A program made the translations under genes and the position numbers. Shown one piece after another: positions 1-8,007 of a DNA stretch of 64,000 nt (its first letter is position 1; every line of letters starts with the position of its first letter). The DNA is from Streptomyces sp. NBC_00536 (lineage in GTDB: Bacteria > Actinomycetota > Actinomycetes > Streptomycetales > Streptomycetaceae): assembly GCF_036346295.1 (NCBI RefSeq), contig NZ_CP107819.1, positions 7,316,001 through 7,380,000 on the forward strand. Reading direction: 5' to 3'. The notes under the pieces are model-generated. The model was given only the letters and a program-made list of their open reading frames with translations, was not told the origin of the DNA and ran no database searches.

Positions 1-1251
1 GACGTCGGCGACACGCTCCGGGACGTCCCCGAACAGGCCCGGTCCGAGGTGGACGACAACCTCGCGCAGCTGGACGCCCAGGTCGCCGACGCCTACGCGA
101 AGCTCGCCTCGGGCCGCGCCCGTGCGGACGCCCTGCTGGCCGGCCTGAAGGAGCAGCGCGGCGCGACCATCGGCCGCCTCACCGACGCGCTCGGGCGGGC
201 GTCCGTACGCCCCGAGGGGCTGGCGGCGCTCGGCACGTGCACGATGAAGCAGGCCCCGGCCGCGGACCCGGCGGACGATCCGGCGGCAGCCGCAGCGGCC
301 GCGGCGGACGCCGGGAGCGCGGGGGGCAACGCCCCGGACGTGGCGGCCCGCAAGGGCGGTGCGGGCAGCGGGGGCCCGGCGCGCAGCGACTTCGTCGCCA
401 TCAACACCGTACGGCCGAACGTGCGCACCCCCGCGCCCTCCTCCCGCGCCTCCACCGGATCCCTCACGGTGAACTGCGGCCGCAACGAGAACCGCCACCT
501 CAACCCCGACAACGTGATCGTCGCGCCCGGCGTCGGCAACGGCGCCCACCACATGCACGACTACGTCGGCAACAAGACCACGGACGCCTTCTCCACCAAC
601 AACAGCCTGGCCGCCGCCGGGACCACCTGCACCAACGGCGACCAGTCCACCTACTACTGGCCGGTGCTGCGGCTGCGCGACGGCCGGGCGGAACAGGACG
701 CGAAGGCGCCCGGCGGCGGCCAGGACGCGAATGTGGGCACGATCCTGAAACCGAAGCAGGTGACCACCGAGTTCAAGGGCAGCCCGGCCGACAAGGTCAC
801 CGCCATGCCCCGGTTCCTGCGGATCATCACCGGTGACGCCAAGGCCTTCACCAACGGCACCGCCAACGCCAACGCGTCCTGGAGCTGCACGGGATTCGAG
901 AACCGTCAGCTCAAGGACAAGTACCCGGTCTGCCCCAAGGGCAGTGACGTCGTACGGACCTTCAGCTTCCAGAGCTGCTGGGACGGCCGCAACACCGACA
1001 GCGCCAACCACCGCACCCACGTGGCCTTCGCGGGGAACAACGGCGCCTGCCCCGCGGGCTTCAAGGCGATCCCGCAGCTGGTCCAGCGGATCGTCTACGG
1101 GGTGCCCGCGGGTGCGCGCTTCGCGGTGGACAGCTTCCCGGAGCAGCTGCACAAGCCGGTCACCGACCACGGCGACTTCATCAACGTGATGTCGGACGCC
1201 CTGATGGCGAACGCGGTGCGCTGCATCAACGGCGCGCGCGCCTGCCGCTGA
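1..1251 (+). CDS. DUF1996 domain-containing protein (5' end outside window)
   Basis: The reading frame is open from the first base, so the gene starts to the left; an internal GTG at 49 is only the first start-like codon inside the window. A helical N-terminal stretch and an Ala/Gly/Asp-rich linker (about residues 75-125) lead into a globular domain with GAHHMHDYVGN (near base 541), several cysteines and GDQSTYYWPVLR. These are hallmarks of DUF1996, a family common in secreted actinobacterial and fungal proteins of unknown activity. Export is likely but the signal peptide is outside the window. Two strong hairpins follow the TGA. Family assignment is firm; function is unknown. Confidence 0.85.
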   Translation, partial: DVGDTLRDVPEQARSEVDDNLAQLDAQVADAYAKLASGRARADALLAGLKEQRGATIGRLTDALGRASVRPEGLAALGTCTMKQAPAADPADDPAAAAAAAADAGSAGGNAPDVAARKGGAGSGGPARSDFVAINTVRPNVRTPAPSSRASTGSLTVNCGRNENRHLNPDNVIVAPGVGNGAHHMHDYVGNKTTDAFSTNNSLAAAGTTCTNGDQSTYYWPVLRLRDGRAEQDAKAPGGGQDANVGTILKPKQVTTEFKGSPADKVTAMPRFLRIITGDAKAFTNGTANANASWSCTGFENRQLKDKYPVCPKGSDVVRTFSFQSCWDGRNTDSANHRTHVAFAGNNGACPAGFKAIPQLVQRIVYGVPAGARFAVDSFPEQLHKPVTDHGDFINVMSDALMANAVRCINGARACR

Positions 1252-1267
1252 CGCCCACCCCCCGACC

Positions 1268-1310
1268 CTCGGGGCGGCGCCCCCCTCCCCCTCCCCAGCG
1301 CCGCCCCGAG
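1268..1310 (+). terminator. Stem-loop terminator after the DUF1996 gene
   Basis: A perfect 13-bp inverted repeat (CTCGGGGCGGCGC at 1268-1280 with its complement at 1298-1310) and a C-rich 17-nt loop lie 17 bases after the stop codon. There is no U-tract, which is usual in Streptomyces. It is placed to end rightward transcription. Confidence 0.6.
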
Positions 1311-1313
1311 CGC

Positions 1314-1360
1314 GGCTCCGGCCCCTCCTCCGCCGTATCGGCGGGAGAGGGGCCGGAGCC
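1314..1360. terminator. Long hairpin, probable bidirectional terminator
   Basis: A nearly perfect 21-bp stem (1314-1334 pairing with 1340-1360; two mismatches) closes on a tiny GTAT-type loop. It lies between the stop codons of two convergent genes and could stop transcription from both sides. Confidence 0.7.
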
Positions 1361-1406
1361 TGTGGTGTGTGTTGGCGCCAGTGGCGAAGTGGGGGAGACG
1401 GCCGGA

Positions 1407-2585
1407 TCAGAGGCCGTTGACGCGGGCCATGACGTCCAGCGGGCGGAAGTCCGCCGCGACGGTACGGGCCCTGCGGCCCACCCGGGAGTGCTGGCGCCGG
1501 ACTTGGGCCATCAGCCGGCGGCTGCGCAGGGCCATCTCCAGCTCGAAGCGGGTGCGCGGGTCCCGCAGCCCGGGGCCGAAGAGCTTCTCCAGCTGGCGCA
1601 TGCGGTAGCGGACGGTCTGCGGGTGCACGCTCAGCGCCTTCGCCGCCTCGGGCGCGCCGCCGCCCTCCAGCCAGGCGAGGAGGGTCACTTCGAGCCGCTC
1701 GCTCTGGCGGGGGGTGAGGTCGTTCAGGGGCCGCAGCCAGCGCGCGGCCAGCGCGTGCGCCAGGGGCTCGTCCTGCAGCAGCAACAGGGTCGAGAGGTGG
1801 TCGTCGACGAAGACGGCCCGCGCGTCCAGCCCGGCGCGGATCGGGGTGAGCGCCAGCAGCCGCAGCGCCCAGCGCAGCGAGGAGGCGGTGTCACGGAGCG
1901 GGACGGGGTGGCCGACGGCCGCGCACCGGCCGCGCAGGACGGCTTCCAGGGCGCCGCGGGCGTCCGGCTCGGGGCTCGGGACGAGCAGGCACGGCTGGCC
2001 GCCGACCATGCCCGCGAGGGCGTCGTCCAGGACGGCCGCCAGCTGCTGGGGCTCGCCGGGGGTGGCCGGGACGATGGCCCGGACGGTGGCCGGGAGGGGC
2101 CAGTGCGCCGCCTCGGCCAGTTCACCGAGGGCTGCGTCAGCCATGGCCATGTCACCCGTGAGGGCGGCGAAGAGTTCCCGCCGGGCGCGTTCGGGGGCGT
2201 TGCCGGATCCCTGGGCGGGTACGGCGGTCAGGGCGGGGCGCTGCGGACGCGCGCCCGGCTCGTCGTCGCGCTGCTTCGGGATCCGCTGGTGGTCCGGAAC
2301 CCGCTGGTGGTCCGGGGTCGGCTCCTGGTCCGGTGCGGGACCGGCAGCGTCGGCGCCGGACGCGGGCGTGACGGACTCGCGGTAACCGAGGACCGTGAGC
2401 AGGGCCGCCTCCACCTGCTGTCTGACCGCTTCGTCGCCGAGGTCCTCGACCAGTGTGGAGAACTCCGGCAGCCCGTCGCGGAGTTCCTCCACTATACCGG
2501 CGGCCAGCGCGGGCAGTTCCTTTCGCAGGACCCGGGTCCATTCGCCGCGCGGGCGGGACCAGATGCGGTTGAGAAGTTCGCACAT
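1407..2585 (-). CDS. PucR-type helix-turn-helix transcriptional regulator
   Basis: The protein is about 392 residues. The last 60 or so residues (LEVTLLAWLEGGGAPEAAKA, then HPQTVRYRMRQLEKLFG) form the PucR/CdaR C-terminal helix-turn-helix: a short helical repeat followed by the VHxxTVRYRxxxLE recognition motif. The N-terminal part is helical (ELPALAAGIVEELRDGLPEF), with a middle region resembling the GGDEF-like domain of PucR proteins. I start at ATG 2585 because GAGG lies five bases upstream; ATG 2600 is in frame but has no ribosome site. The gene is divergent from the cytochrome/NuoF operon, so it may regulate it. DNA-binding class is firm; ligand and targets are unknown. Confidence 0.85.
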   Translation of the reverse strand: MCELLNRIWSRPRGEWTRVLRKELPALAAGIVEELRDGLPEFSTLVEDLGDEAVRQQVEAALLTVLGYRESVTPASGADAAGPAPDQEPTPDHQRVPDHQRIPKQRDDEPGARPQRPALTAVPAQGSGNAPERARRELFAALTGDMAMADAALGELAEAAHWPLPATVRAIVPATPGEPQQLAAVLDDALAGMVGGQPCLLVPSPEPDARGALEAVLRGRCAAVGHPVPLRDTASSLRWALRLLALTPIRAGLDARAVFVDDHLSTLLLLQDEPLAHALAARWLRPLNDLTPRQSERLEVTLLAWLEGGGAPEAAKALSVHPQTVRYRMRQLEKLFGPGLRDPRTRFELEMALRSRRLMAQVRRQHSRVGRRARTVAADFRPLDVMARVNGL

Positions 2586-2940
2586 TGTTACCTCGTTCAT
2601 GCCGGGGTACGGCCTGTCCCGTGGGAGGGTGGCACGCCCCGTCGGGGCCCGCCTCCCCCTGTGTAGCGGTGAACCGGGCGTCAACCCGGTCACATCCGCA
2701 CCACTGGAAGGGAATCTTCCGGGGATACTCGATGCGATGACGCTGTGGGCACCAGAAGTTGTCACGTTTCGATAAATCCTGTGGAGACGTTGCGAAGCTC
2801 CACGATGCTTCTGCACTCCGGCCCCCGCTCCCGGTCGGCGAGGCACCCATCTGCCGCCCGCTGCCGAGCAGTTCCGACGATCACCCCGGGCGCCGAGCGC
2901 GTGACGTGGAGTGCTCGGTCCTGGCGTATGGGAGAACTCG
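2586..2940. promoter_or_regulatory. Divergent promoter region, PucR gene / redox operon
   Basis: These 355 bases separate two divergent starts. The segment around 2700-2800 is clearly less G+C-rich than the flanks and holds GTGGAG (2781-2786) repeated inverted as CTCCAC (2798-2803). A GGGAGAA ribosome site sits before ATG 2941. I can identify no convincing -35/-10 pair, and no gene is supported here. Confidence 0.4.
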
Positions 2941-4107
2941 ATGCCCCTGTCCCAGATCCGTGCGCCCCGCTCGCACCGGGCCCACCGCACCAGACGCCAC
3001 GCCGGCGCCGCCGCGGCCGCCGCGGTCGGCCGACGCGCCCTGCGACGGCCGCCCCTGCTCTCCGCGGGGGGCGGCCCGCACCCCGGCGCCCTGGCCGCCG
3101 CCGCCCTCGCGGCCCTGGTCTCCCTGGGGGTGGCCGCCCGCGCGGGCGCCCTCTCCCACCTGTGGGACTTCCTCGACTACGGGGCGGGCGTGCTCTCGCT
3201 CGTCTCGCTCACCTCCGCCGTCCTGTGGGGCCTGGCCGCCACGGACCGCACGCTGTTCGCCTCGGGCCACCGGATCGCCGCACAGGGCGCGCACCGCGGC
3301 CTCGCCGTCGCCGGACTGGGCTTCCTCGCCCTGCACGTCTGGGTCAAGGTCGCCGAGGCACGGACCACCGCCGCCGCGGTCGTCGTCCCCTTCGCCGATC
3401 CGGACCAGGCCCTCCTGATCGGGCTGGGCACGCTGGCCGGGTACCTCTTCGTGGCCGTCGCGGTCTCCGGCGCGGTCCGCAGCGCGTTCGCCACCAAGGG
3501 CCGGTCCCTGTGGTGGCGGGCCCTGCACATGGGCGCCTACCCGGCTTGGGGCGCGTCCCTGGTGCACGGGCTCAAGTCGGGCCGCCCCGCGAGCGGCTGG
3601 GTGACGCTCTCGTACGCGCTGTGCCTGATCGGGGTCGCGGGAGTGCTCGCCCTGCGGCTGCGGAGCAGGCTGCGCGCCGCACCCGCCCAGCCCGCCCGGG
3701 CCACCGCTCAGCCGCCGGCCGCCGCCCGGGTCCCGGGCCAACGCCACGCCGCCGTGAGGTCGTTCGTCCACCAGCCGGTGGAGGCGCCCGCCGCCCGGCT
3801 GACGGCCCGCCTGGCGCGCCAGCTGGACCGGCGCGCCGGGTCGGCGGGAACCCCGGCGGCCCCGGCCGCCCCGCCTGCGGTGCCCCCGGTCCCGGCGGAT
3901 CCCCCGCTGGCTCCGACGATGGCGGCCGCGCCGGTGGTGGCGGGCCGGTCCGCGCCGGTCCCGGTGCCTTCGGCGCCGCCGGACCCCATGTCCGTACTGC
4001 CCTGGCCCGAACCGCGGCCGTACGACCCGGTGTTGGGTGTCGGCGGATACGGTACGGGCGCCGATCGGCCCGCCGGGCCGCGCGACGGAATCCGGGGCCG
4101 GCAGTGA
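2941..4107 (+). CDS. Membrane cytochrome b / ferric-reductase-like protein
   Basis: A 388-residue protein starting at ATG 2941, with GGGAGAA about ten bases upstream. Five to six hydrophobic segments fall between residues 40 and 240. Histidines in membrane context (AHRGLAVAGLGFLALHVWVK, ALHMGAYPAWGASLVHGLKS) could ligate heme, as in cytochrome b561 or ferric-reductase-like transmembrane domains. The final 140 residues are a Pro/Ala-rich tail, probably cytoplasmic. The stop overlaps the start of the NuoF-like gene (GTGA), so the two are translationally coupled and probably work together, moving electrons between a cytoplasmic flavoprotein and the membrane or outside. Heme binding is inferred. 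Confidence 0.7.
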   Translation: MPLSQIRAPRSHRAHRTRRHAGAAAAAAVGRRALRRPPLLSAGGGPHPGALAAAALAALVSLGVAARAGALSHLWDFLDYGAGVLSLVSLTSAVLWGLAATDRTLFASGHRIAAQGAHRGLAVAGLGFLALHVWVKVAEARTTAAAVVVPFADPDQALLIGLGTLAGYLFVAVAVSGAVRSAFATKGRSLWWRALHMGAYPAWGASLVHGLKSGRPASGWVTLSYALCLIGVAGVLALRLRSRLRAAPAQPARATAQPPAAARVPGQRHAAVRSFVHQPVEAPAARLTARLARQLDRRAGSAGTPAAPAAPPAVPPVPADPPLAPTMAAAPVVAGRSAPVPVPSAPPDPMSVLPWPEPRPYDPVLGVGGYGTGADRPAGPRDGIRGRQ

Positions 4108-5552
4108 CGGACGCGCCTCACCCGGCCCTCGGCTGCGTGGGGCAGCCCCGGCTGCTGGCCGGGCTCGACGTCGTCGACCGGCTCGACCGGATCGGCCACC
4201 TCGCCGTCCACGGCAGCCTGCCCCGGTACCGTCCCGACGAACTCCTCGCCCTGGCCGAGAACACGGACCTGCGCGGGCGCGGCGGAGCGGGCTTCCCCTT
4301 CGCCCGCAAACTGCGGGCCGTCACCCGGTCCGCCCGCGGCCGCGAGGGGCGGACCGCCGTGGTCGTCAACGGCACGGAAGGAGAACCGAGTTGCCTCAAG
4401 GACGCCGCGCTGTGGCTGCACGCCCCGCACCTCGTGCTCGACGGCGCGCTGCTGGCCGCCGCCGCCCTGGGCGCGGAGGACGTGGTCGTCGGCGTGACCC
4501 GGGAGGACGTGGAACGCTCCGCGCGCGCCGCCGTGGCCGAACGCGGCCCCTCGGGGAGCCGGGTGCGCGTCGTCCGCCTCCCCGAACGGTTCGTCACGGG
4601 CGAGGGGACCGCGCTGATCGCCGGACTCGACGGCGGCAAGGCGCTCCCCTCCGGGCAGAAGGTACGGACGAGCGAACGCGGGCTCGGCGGAGTGCCGACC
4701 CTGCTGTCCAACACCGAGACGTACGCCCAGCTCGCCGTCGCCGCACGGCTCGGCGCCCTGGACTACCGGCAGGTCGGGCTGCCCGCCGAACCGGGCACCA
4801 TCCTGCTGACGGTCGCCGGTTCCACCGTGGTCGAAGTGCCCACCGGAACCTCGCTGGCCTACGTCCTGGGGCTGTGCGGCACGGGACCCGGCCAGGGCGT
4901 GCTCGTCGGCGGCTACCACGGCCGGTGGCTGACCCCGGGCGCGGCGCTGTCCGCCGCGCTCTCCCGGGAGTCCCTCGCCGCCTTCGACGCGGTCCTCGGC
5001 GCGGGCGCCGTGCTGCCGCTGCCCGAGGACACCTGCCCGGCGGGCGAAGTGGCCCGGGTGGTCCGCTGGATGGCCGACGAGTCCGCCGGACAGTGCGGTC
5101 CGTGCGTCCGGGGGCTGCCCTCCCTCGCCGGAGCCGTCGCCGACCTCGTGGGCGGGGGCGGCAGGGCCGCCCTCGAAGCGGTGGAGGCCCGGATGCGCGC
5201 CGTGCGCGGCCGCGGCGCGTGCAGCCACCCCGACGGCACGTCGTCCTTCGTTGCCTCCGCGCTCGCCGTGTTCCCCGACGAGTTCCGCGACCACGCCGTG
5301 GGCAGCGGCTGCGGGCGCCGGGTCCTGGGCGCCCTTCCGCTGCCCGCCGACGCGAACCCCGAACGGCTCGTCGTCGACTGGACCCTGTGCAAGGGCCACG
5401 GCCTGTGCGTGGACCTGCTGCCCGACGTCGTCCGCCTGGACGGCGACGGCTATCCGGCCCAGGGGGTGATGGAGGTGCCCACGGCACTGCGCCCCAAAGC
5501 CCTGCGTGCGGTGCGGCGCTGTCCCGCGCTCGCTCTGCGTATTCAGGAGTAG
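4104..5552 (+). CDS. NuoF-like flavoprotein fused to a single-cluster ferredoxin domain
   Basis: A 482-residue protein starting at GTG 4104, overlapping the upstream stop. It carries the NADH:quinone oxidoreductase 51-kDa (NuoF) signatures RGRGGAGFPFARK and NGTEGEPSCLKD for FMN/NADH binding, an SLBB-like middle (GTILLTVAGS), then the 4Fe-4S region ESAGQCGPCVRGLPSL with a later GACSHPDG. The first cysteine of the usual ESCGxCxPC motif is alanine, leaving three obvious ligands. The last 60 residues add a ferredoxin domain, CKGHGLC followed by RRCPALA. Likely role: cytoplasmic NAD(P)H oxidation feeding the upstream membrane cytochrome. It is not a complex I subunit, because no other nuo genes are nearby. 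Confidence 0.85.
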   Translation: MTDAPHPALGCVGQPRLLAGLDVVDRLDRIGHLAVHGSLPRYRPDELLALAENTDLRGRGGAGFPFARKLRAVTRSARGREGRTAVVVNGTEGEPSCLKDAALWLHAPHLVLDGALLAAAALGAEDVVVGVTREDVERSARAAVAERGPSGSRVRVVRLPERFVTGEGTALIAGLDGGKALPSGQKVRTSERGLGGVPTLLSNTETYAQLAVAARLGALDYRQVGLPAEPGTILLTVAGSTVVEVPTGTSLAYVLGLCGTGPGQGVLVGGYHGRWLTPGAALSAALSRESLAAFDAVLGAGAVLPLPEDTCPAGEVARVVRWMADESAGQCGPCVRGLPSLAGAVADLVGGGGRAALEAVEARMRAVRGRGACSHPDGTSSFVASALAVFPDEFRDHAVGSGCGRRVLGALPLPADANPERLVVDWTLCKGHGLCVDLLPDVVRLDGDGYPAQGVMEVPTALRPKALRAVRRCPALALRIQE

Positions 5553-5687
5553 CCCGTCCGGAGTTCAGGGCAGTTCACCGTTTGGCGCGATCTGACAAAT
5601 TCCGGAATATCCGAAGGGAACAGGGTCGCCGGAGCCTATGAATGGGGCAGGGCGTGAAAGCGCCGTACTTCATCAGAGGGAGTGACC
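5553..5687 (+). promoter_or_regulatory. Short intergenic region upstream of the YxFxxD lipoprotein
   Basis: Between the NuoF-like gene and the lipoprotein there is a lower-G+C patch (5590-5630) with a GGAAC element near 5619 that could be an ECF-sigma -35, but no matching -10 is clear. GAGGGAG at 5676-5682 is the ribosome site for GTG 5688. Confidence 0.3.
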
Positions 5688-6746
5688 GTGAACAACAGGC
5701 GTCGTGGGGCAATGCTGGGATCGGTGGCCGCGGTCGTACTGCTGGCGGCCGGATGCGGAAGCGGTACGGAGAATTTCCGTACGGCGAATGCGGAGCAGCC
5801 CGCAGCGAGCAAATCCCCGGGCGGCGGGGGTACGAACGCCGACGGATACGGCTCCGGCTCCGGGTACGGATCCGGCGCCGGCTCCGGGTACGGGGCGGAC
5901 GCGGCGGCCGACCCGGCCGCCGGTACCGGGAACGCCGCCGCCGGAGCGAAGGGCGGCCCGGCCGGGCAACTGGCCGTACGGGCCGTCCAGGCGGTCGGCA
6001 ACGTGGTCACGGACGGCGCCGGAGCCACCCTCTACCGGTTCGACAAGGACACCGCCCAGCCGCCCAAATCGGCCTGCGACGGTACGTGCGCCACGACCTG
6101 GCCCGCGGTACCGGCGGACGACGCCACCGCCTCGGCGGGCATCGACGCGAACCTCCTGGGCGCGGTCGTCCGCCCCGACGGCACCCGCCAGCTCACCCTC
6201 GCGGGCTGGCCCGTCTACCGGTACGCGCAGGACGCCCGGGCGGGTGAGGCGAAGGGCGAGGGGGTCGGCGGCACCTGGCACGCCCTGGCGGCCGACGGCA
6301 AGAAGGCCATCGACCAGAAGATGAAGGGAATGGACATGGGCTCGGGCCAGATGGGCCAGGGCCAGACGGGCGCGGACCAGAAAGGATCCGAGCTTTCCGT
6401 CACGAATGACGGAAAGCTCGGGAACATTCTCGTGGACGGCCAGAGCCGCACCCTTTACCGGTTCAACAACGACAGTGCGTGGCCGATGAAATTCGGCTGC
6501 CTCGGCGGCTGCCTCGACACGTGGAAGCCCGCCGCACCCGTGGACAAGAAGAAGGTGAAGGGAATTCCCGAAGCCCTGGTGGGATCGGTGAAACGGCCCG
6601 ACGGCACCATGCAGTTGACGATCGACTGCTGGCCCGTCTACACCTTCACCGGTGACACCGCACCCGGCCAGACCAACGGACACAACAAGCAGGGGCTCTG
6701 GTTCGCGGTCACCGACGCGGGCAAGAAGGCCCCGGCGGCGGGCTGA
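5688..6746 (+). CDS. Lipoprotein with two YxFxxD repeats (COG4315-type)
   Basis: A 352-residue protein. The signal peptide ends in a lipobox (VVLLAAGC), so it should be anchored to the outer face of the membrane. A Gly/Tyr/Ser-rich linker (GYGSGSGYGSGAGSGYG) follows, then two homologous copies of a domain, each with a TLYRF(D/N)xD motif (LYRFDKDTAQP and LYRFNNDSAWP), paired cysteines, a TW/DTW segment and a WPVY motif. This is the family described as lipoproteins with a Yx(F/W/Y)xxD motif, function unknown. Start GTG 5688 follows GAGGGAG. Position after a flavoprotein-cytochrome pair suggests an extracytoplasmic redox or metal role; that is inference. Confidence 0.85.
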   Translation: MNNRRRGAMLGSVAAVVLLAAGCGSGTENFRTANAEQPAASKSPGGGGTNADGYGSGSGYGSGAGSGYGADAAADPAAGTGNAAAGAKGGPAGQLAVRAVQAVGNVVTDGAGATLYRFDKDTAQPPKSACDGTCATTWPAVPADDATASAGIDANLLGAVVRPDGTRQLTLAGWPVYRYAQDARAGEAKGEGVGGTWHALAADGKKAIDQKMKGMDMGSGQMGQGQTGADQKGSELSVTNDGKLGNILVDGQSRTLYRFNNDSAWPMKFGCLGGCLDTWKPAAPVDKKKVKGIPEALVGSVKRPDGTMQLTIDCWPVYTFTGDTAPGQTNGHNKQGLWFAVTDAGKKAPAAG

Positions 6747-6749
6747 GCC

Positions 6750-7217
6750 GTGCCGACCCCACCGCGCGCCACCGGTCGCGCCCTCCTGCCGGTGGCCGCC
6801 CTGGCCCTGGCCCTGTCCCTGCTGTGCGCCGCCTGTGGTGGGGCGGGGACGGGGGCGCGGCAGAGCGCCGGGCGGCCCGCGGCGCGGCCGACGGCCACCG
6901 CGCCCGGCTCCCGCACGATCCAGGAGCTGGCCGCCGCCCTCGGCTGTACGGCCGAGGTCACCGTCGAGGCGGACGAACTGCGCGAAGGCGCCTGCGGAAC
7001 GGGCCAAGAGGCCTACCGCATCGCCACCTTCACCGCCGACGCGGGCCAGACGGCCTGGCTGGCCGAATCGCAGGCCTACGGCGGCACCTACCTCGTGGGC
7101 GCCCGCTGGATCGTCACCGCCGCCTCACCGGAAGCCCTGGCCCCGGCCCGCGAGCGCCTCGGCGGGACCATCGAGTCCGGCGCCACCCACATGGGCTCCC
7201 ACGCCGGGCACGCGTGA
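6750..7217 (+). CDS. Small lipoprotein, function unknown
   Basis: A 155-residue protein starting at GTG 6750, three bases after the preceding stop, so it is almost certainly cotranscribed. Residues 10-30 are a lipoprotein signal (ALALALSLLCAAC) with the lipobox cysteine at residue 29. The mature part is small and mixed alpha/beta (TIQELAAALGCTAEVTVEAD), with two cysteines (CT and CGTGQEAY) that may form a disulfide. The C-terminus is His-rich (THMGSHAGHA), which could bind metal. No family is recognised with confidence. Confidence 0.8.
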   Translation: MPTPPRATGRALLPVAALALALSLLCAACGGAGTGARQSAGRPAARPTATAPGSRTIQELAAALGCTAEVTVEADELREGACGTGQEAYRIATFTADAGQTAWLAESQAYGGTYLVGARWIVTAASPEALAPARERLGGTIESGATHMGSHAGHA

Positions 7218-7360
7218 GGTGATCCCTGCGGGTTACGGACGTCCGCACTCCGCAACAGCGCGATCCCGGCCCGGTGACGAACCGGATCCGGCCGTCGACC
7301 TGGGCGGATGCCGCCCGCTACGGTCCCGCTGACGGGTGAACCTGGCAGAGGGAGACGACG

Positions 7361-7981
7361 ATGCGAGCTGTACGAAGCCGGAGACGGGCCCACGGGGCGC
7401 TGGCCGCCCTCACCGTGTGCGGGATGCTGGCGCTGACCGGTTGTCAGGGAGACGGCGAGAGCGCCGGGGGAGCGCCGGGTTCGACGCCCGGCGCGACCCC
7501 GCCCGGCTCCCCCTCCGCACCCCCCACGGCCGCCGCCCCCACCCCCGCGAAGTCCGCGCCGAAGCCCTCCGCGAGCGCCACCACCCCGGCGAAGAAGCCC
7601 GTTCCGTCGCCCCCGAAGCCCAGTTGCGCATCCGTCGGACCGGAGTCGACGGACACGATCGCCCTCTACCGCTACACACCCGAGGGGGGTTCGTACAACC
7701 TCATCGTCAAGCACGGCGCCTGGACCTGCGACGGCGCGAAGGGCGCCGCCCACGGAGAGACCTTCGTCCCGATGGGCGAGGAAACGTACATCCCGATCGC
7801 GGAAACGGCCAAGATCACCGCCACGGCCCCGATCCTCTCGGGCCCGTCGAGCCACCCGGTCACCACCCACGAACTCACCGAGTGGCTCGTCGCCCACCCG
7901 AACCGCGCCCTCCCGTTCAAGTACCACCTGGGTGCGGGCGGGGTCATCGACACCCTCGACGAGATCTACGTCCTCCCGTAG
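7361..7981 (+). CDS. Lipoprotein with Pro/Ala/Lys linker, function unknown
   Basis: A 206-residue protein, ATG 7361 with GGAGACG just upstream. The signal peptide ends in MLALTGC (lipobox). Residues 27-85 are a flexible Ala/Pro/Ser/Lys linker suited to crossing the cell wall. The C-terminal 115 residues form a compact domain with IALYRYTPEGGSYN and ETYIPIAETAKITATAP and two cysteines. I do not recognise the domain. It is separated by 143 bases from the preceding lipoprotein and may have its own promoter. A hairpin overlaps the stop codon. Confidence 0.8.
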   Translation: MRAVRSRRRAHGALAALTVCGMLALTGCQGDGESAGGAPGSTPGATPPGSPSAPPTAAAPTPAKSAPKPSASATTPAKKPVPSPPKPSCASVGPESTDTIALYRYTPEGGSYNLIVKHGAWTCDGAKGAAHGETFVPMGEETYIPIAETAKITATAPILSGPSSHPVTTHELTEWLVAHPNRALPFKYHLGAGGVIDTLDEIYVLP

Positions 7982-8007
7982 GTCCCGCGTCCTCCCGTGG
8001 GTCCTAC
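7978..8007. terminator. Bidirectional terminator between convergent genes
   Basis: GTAGGTCCCGCG (7978-7989) pairs imperfectly with CGTGGGTCCTAC (7996-8007) around a 6-base loop. It spans the 23-base gap between two convergent genes, taking in the lipoprotein stop codon and the last bases of the epimerase gene. Confidence 0.55.

Noticed and set aside
1362..2666. Long open frames opposite the PucR gene and opposite most other genes
   Set aside because: High-G+C DNA gives long antisense frames. These lack ribosome sites and have Arg/Gly/Pro-rich composition, while the chosen strand shows recognisable domains.
2586..2990. Upstream extension of the PucR regulator to 2990
   Set aside because: The added residues cross the divergent promoter and are compositionally unlike the family; ATG 2585 has a ribosome site.
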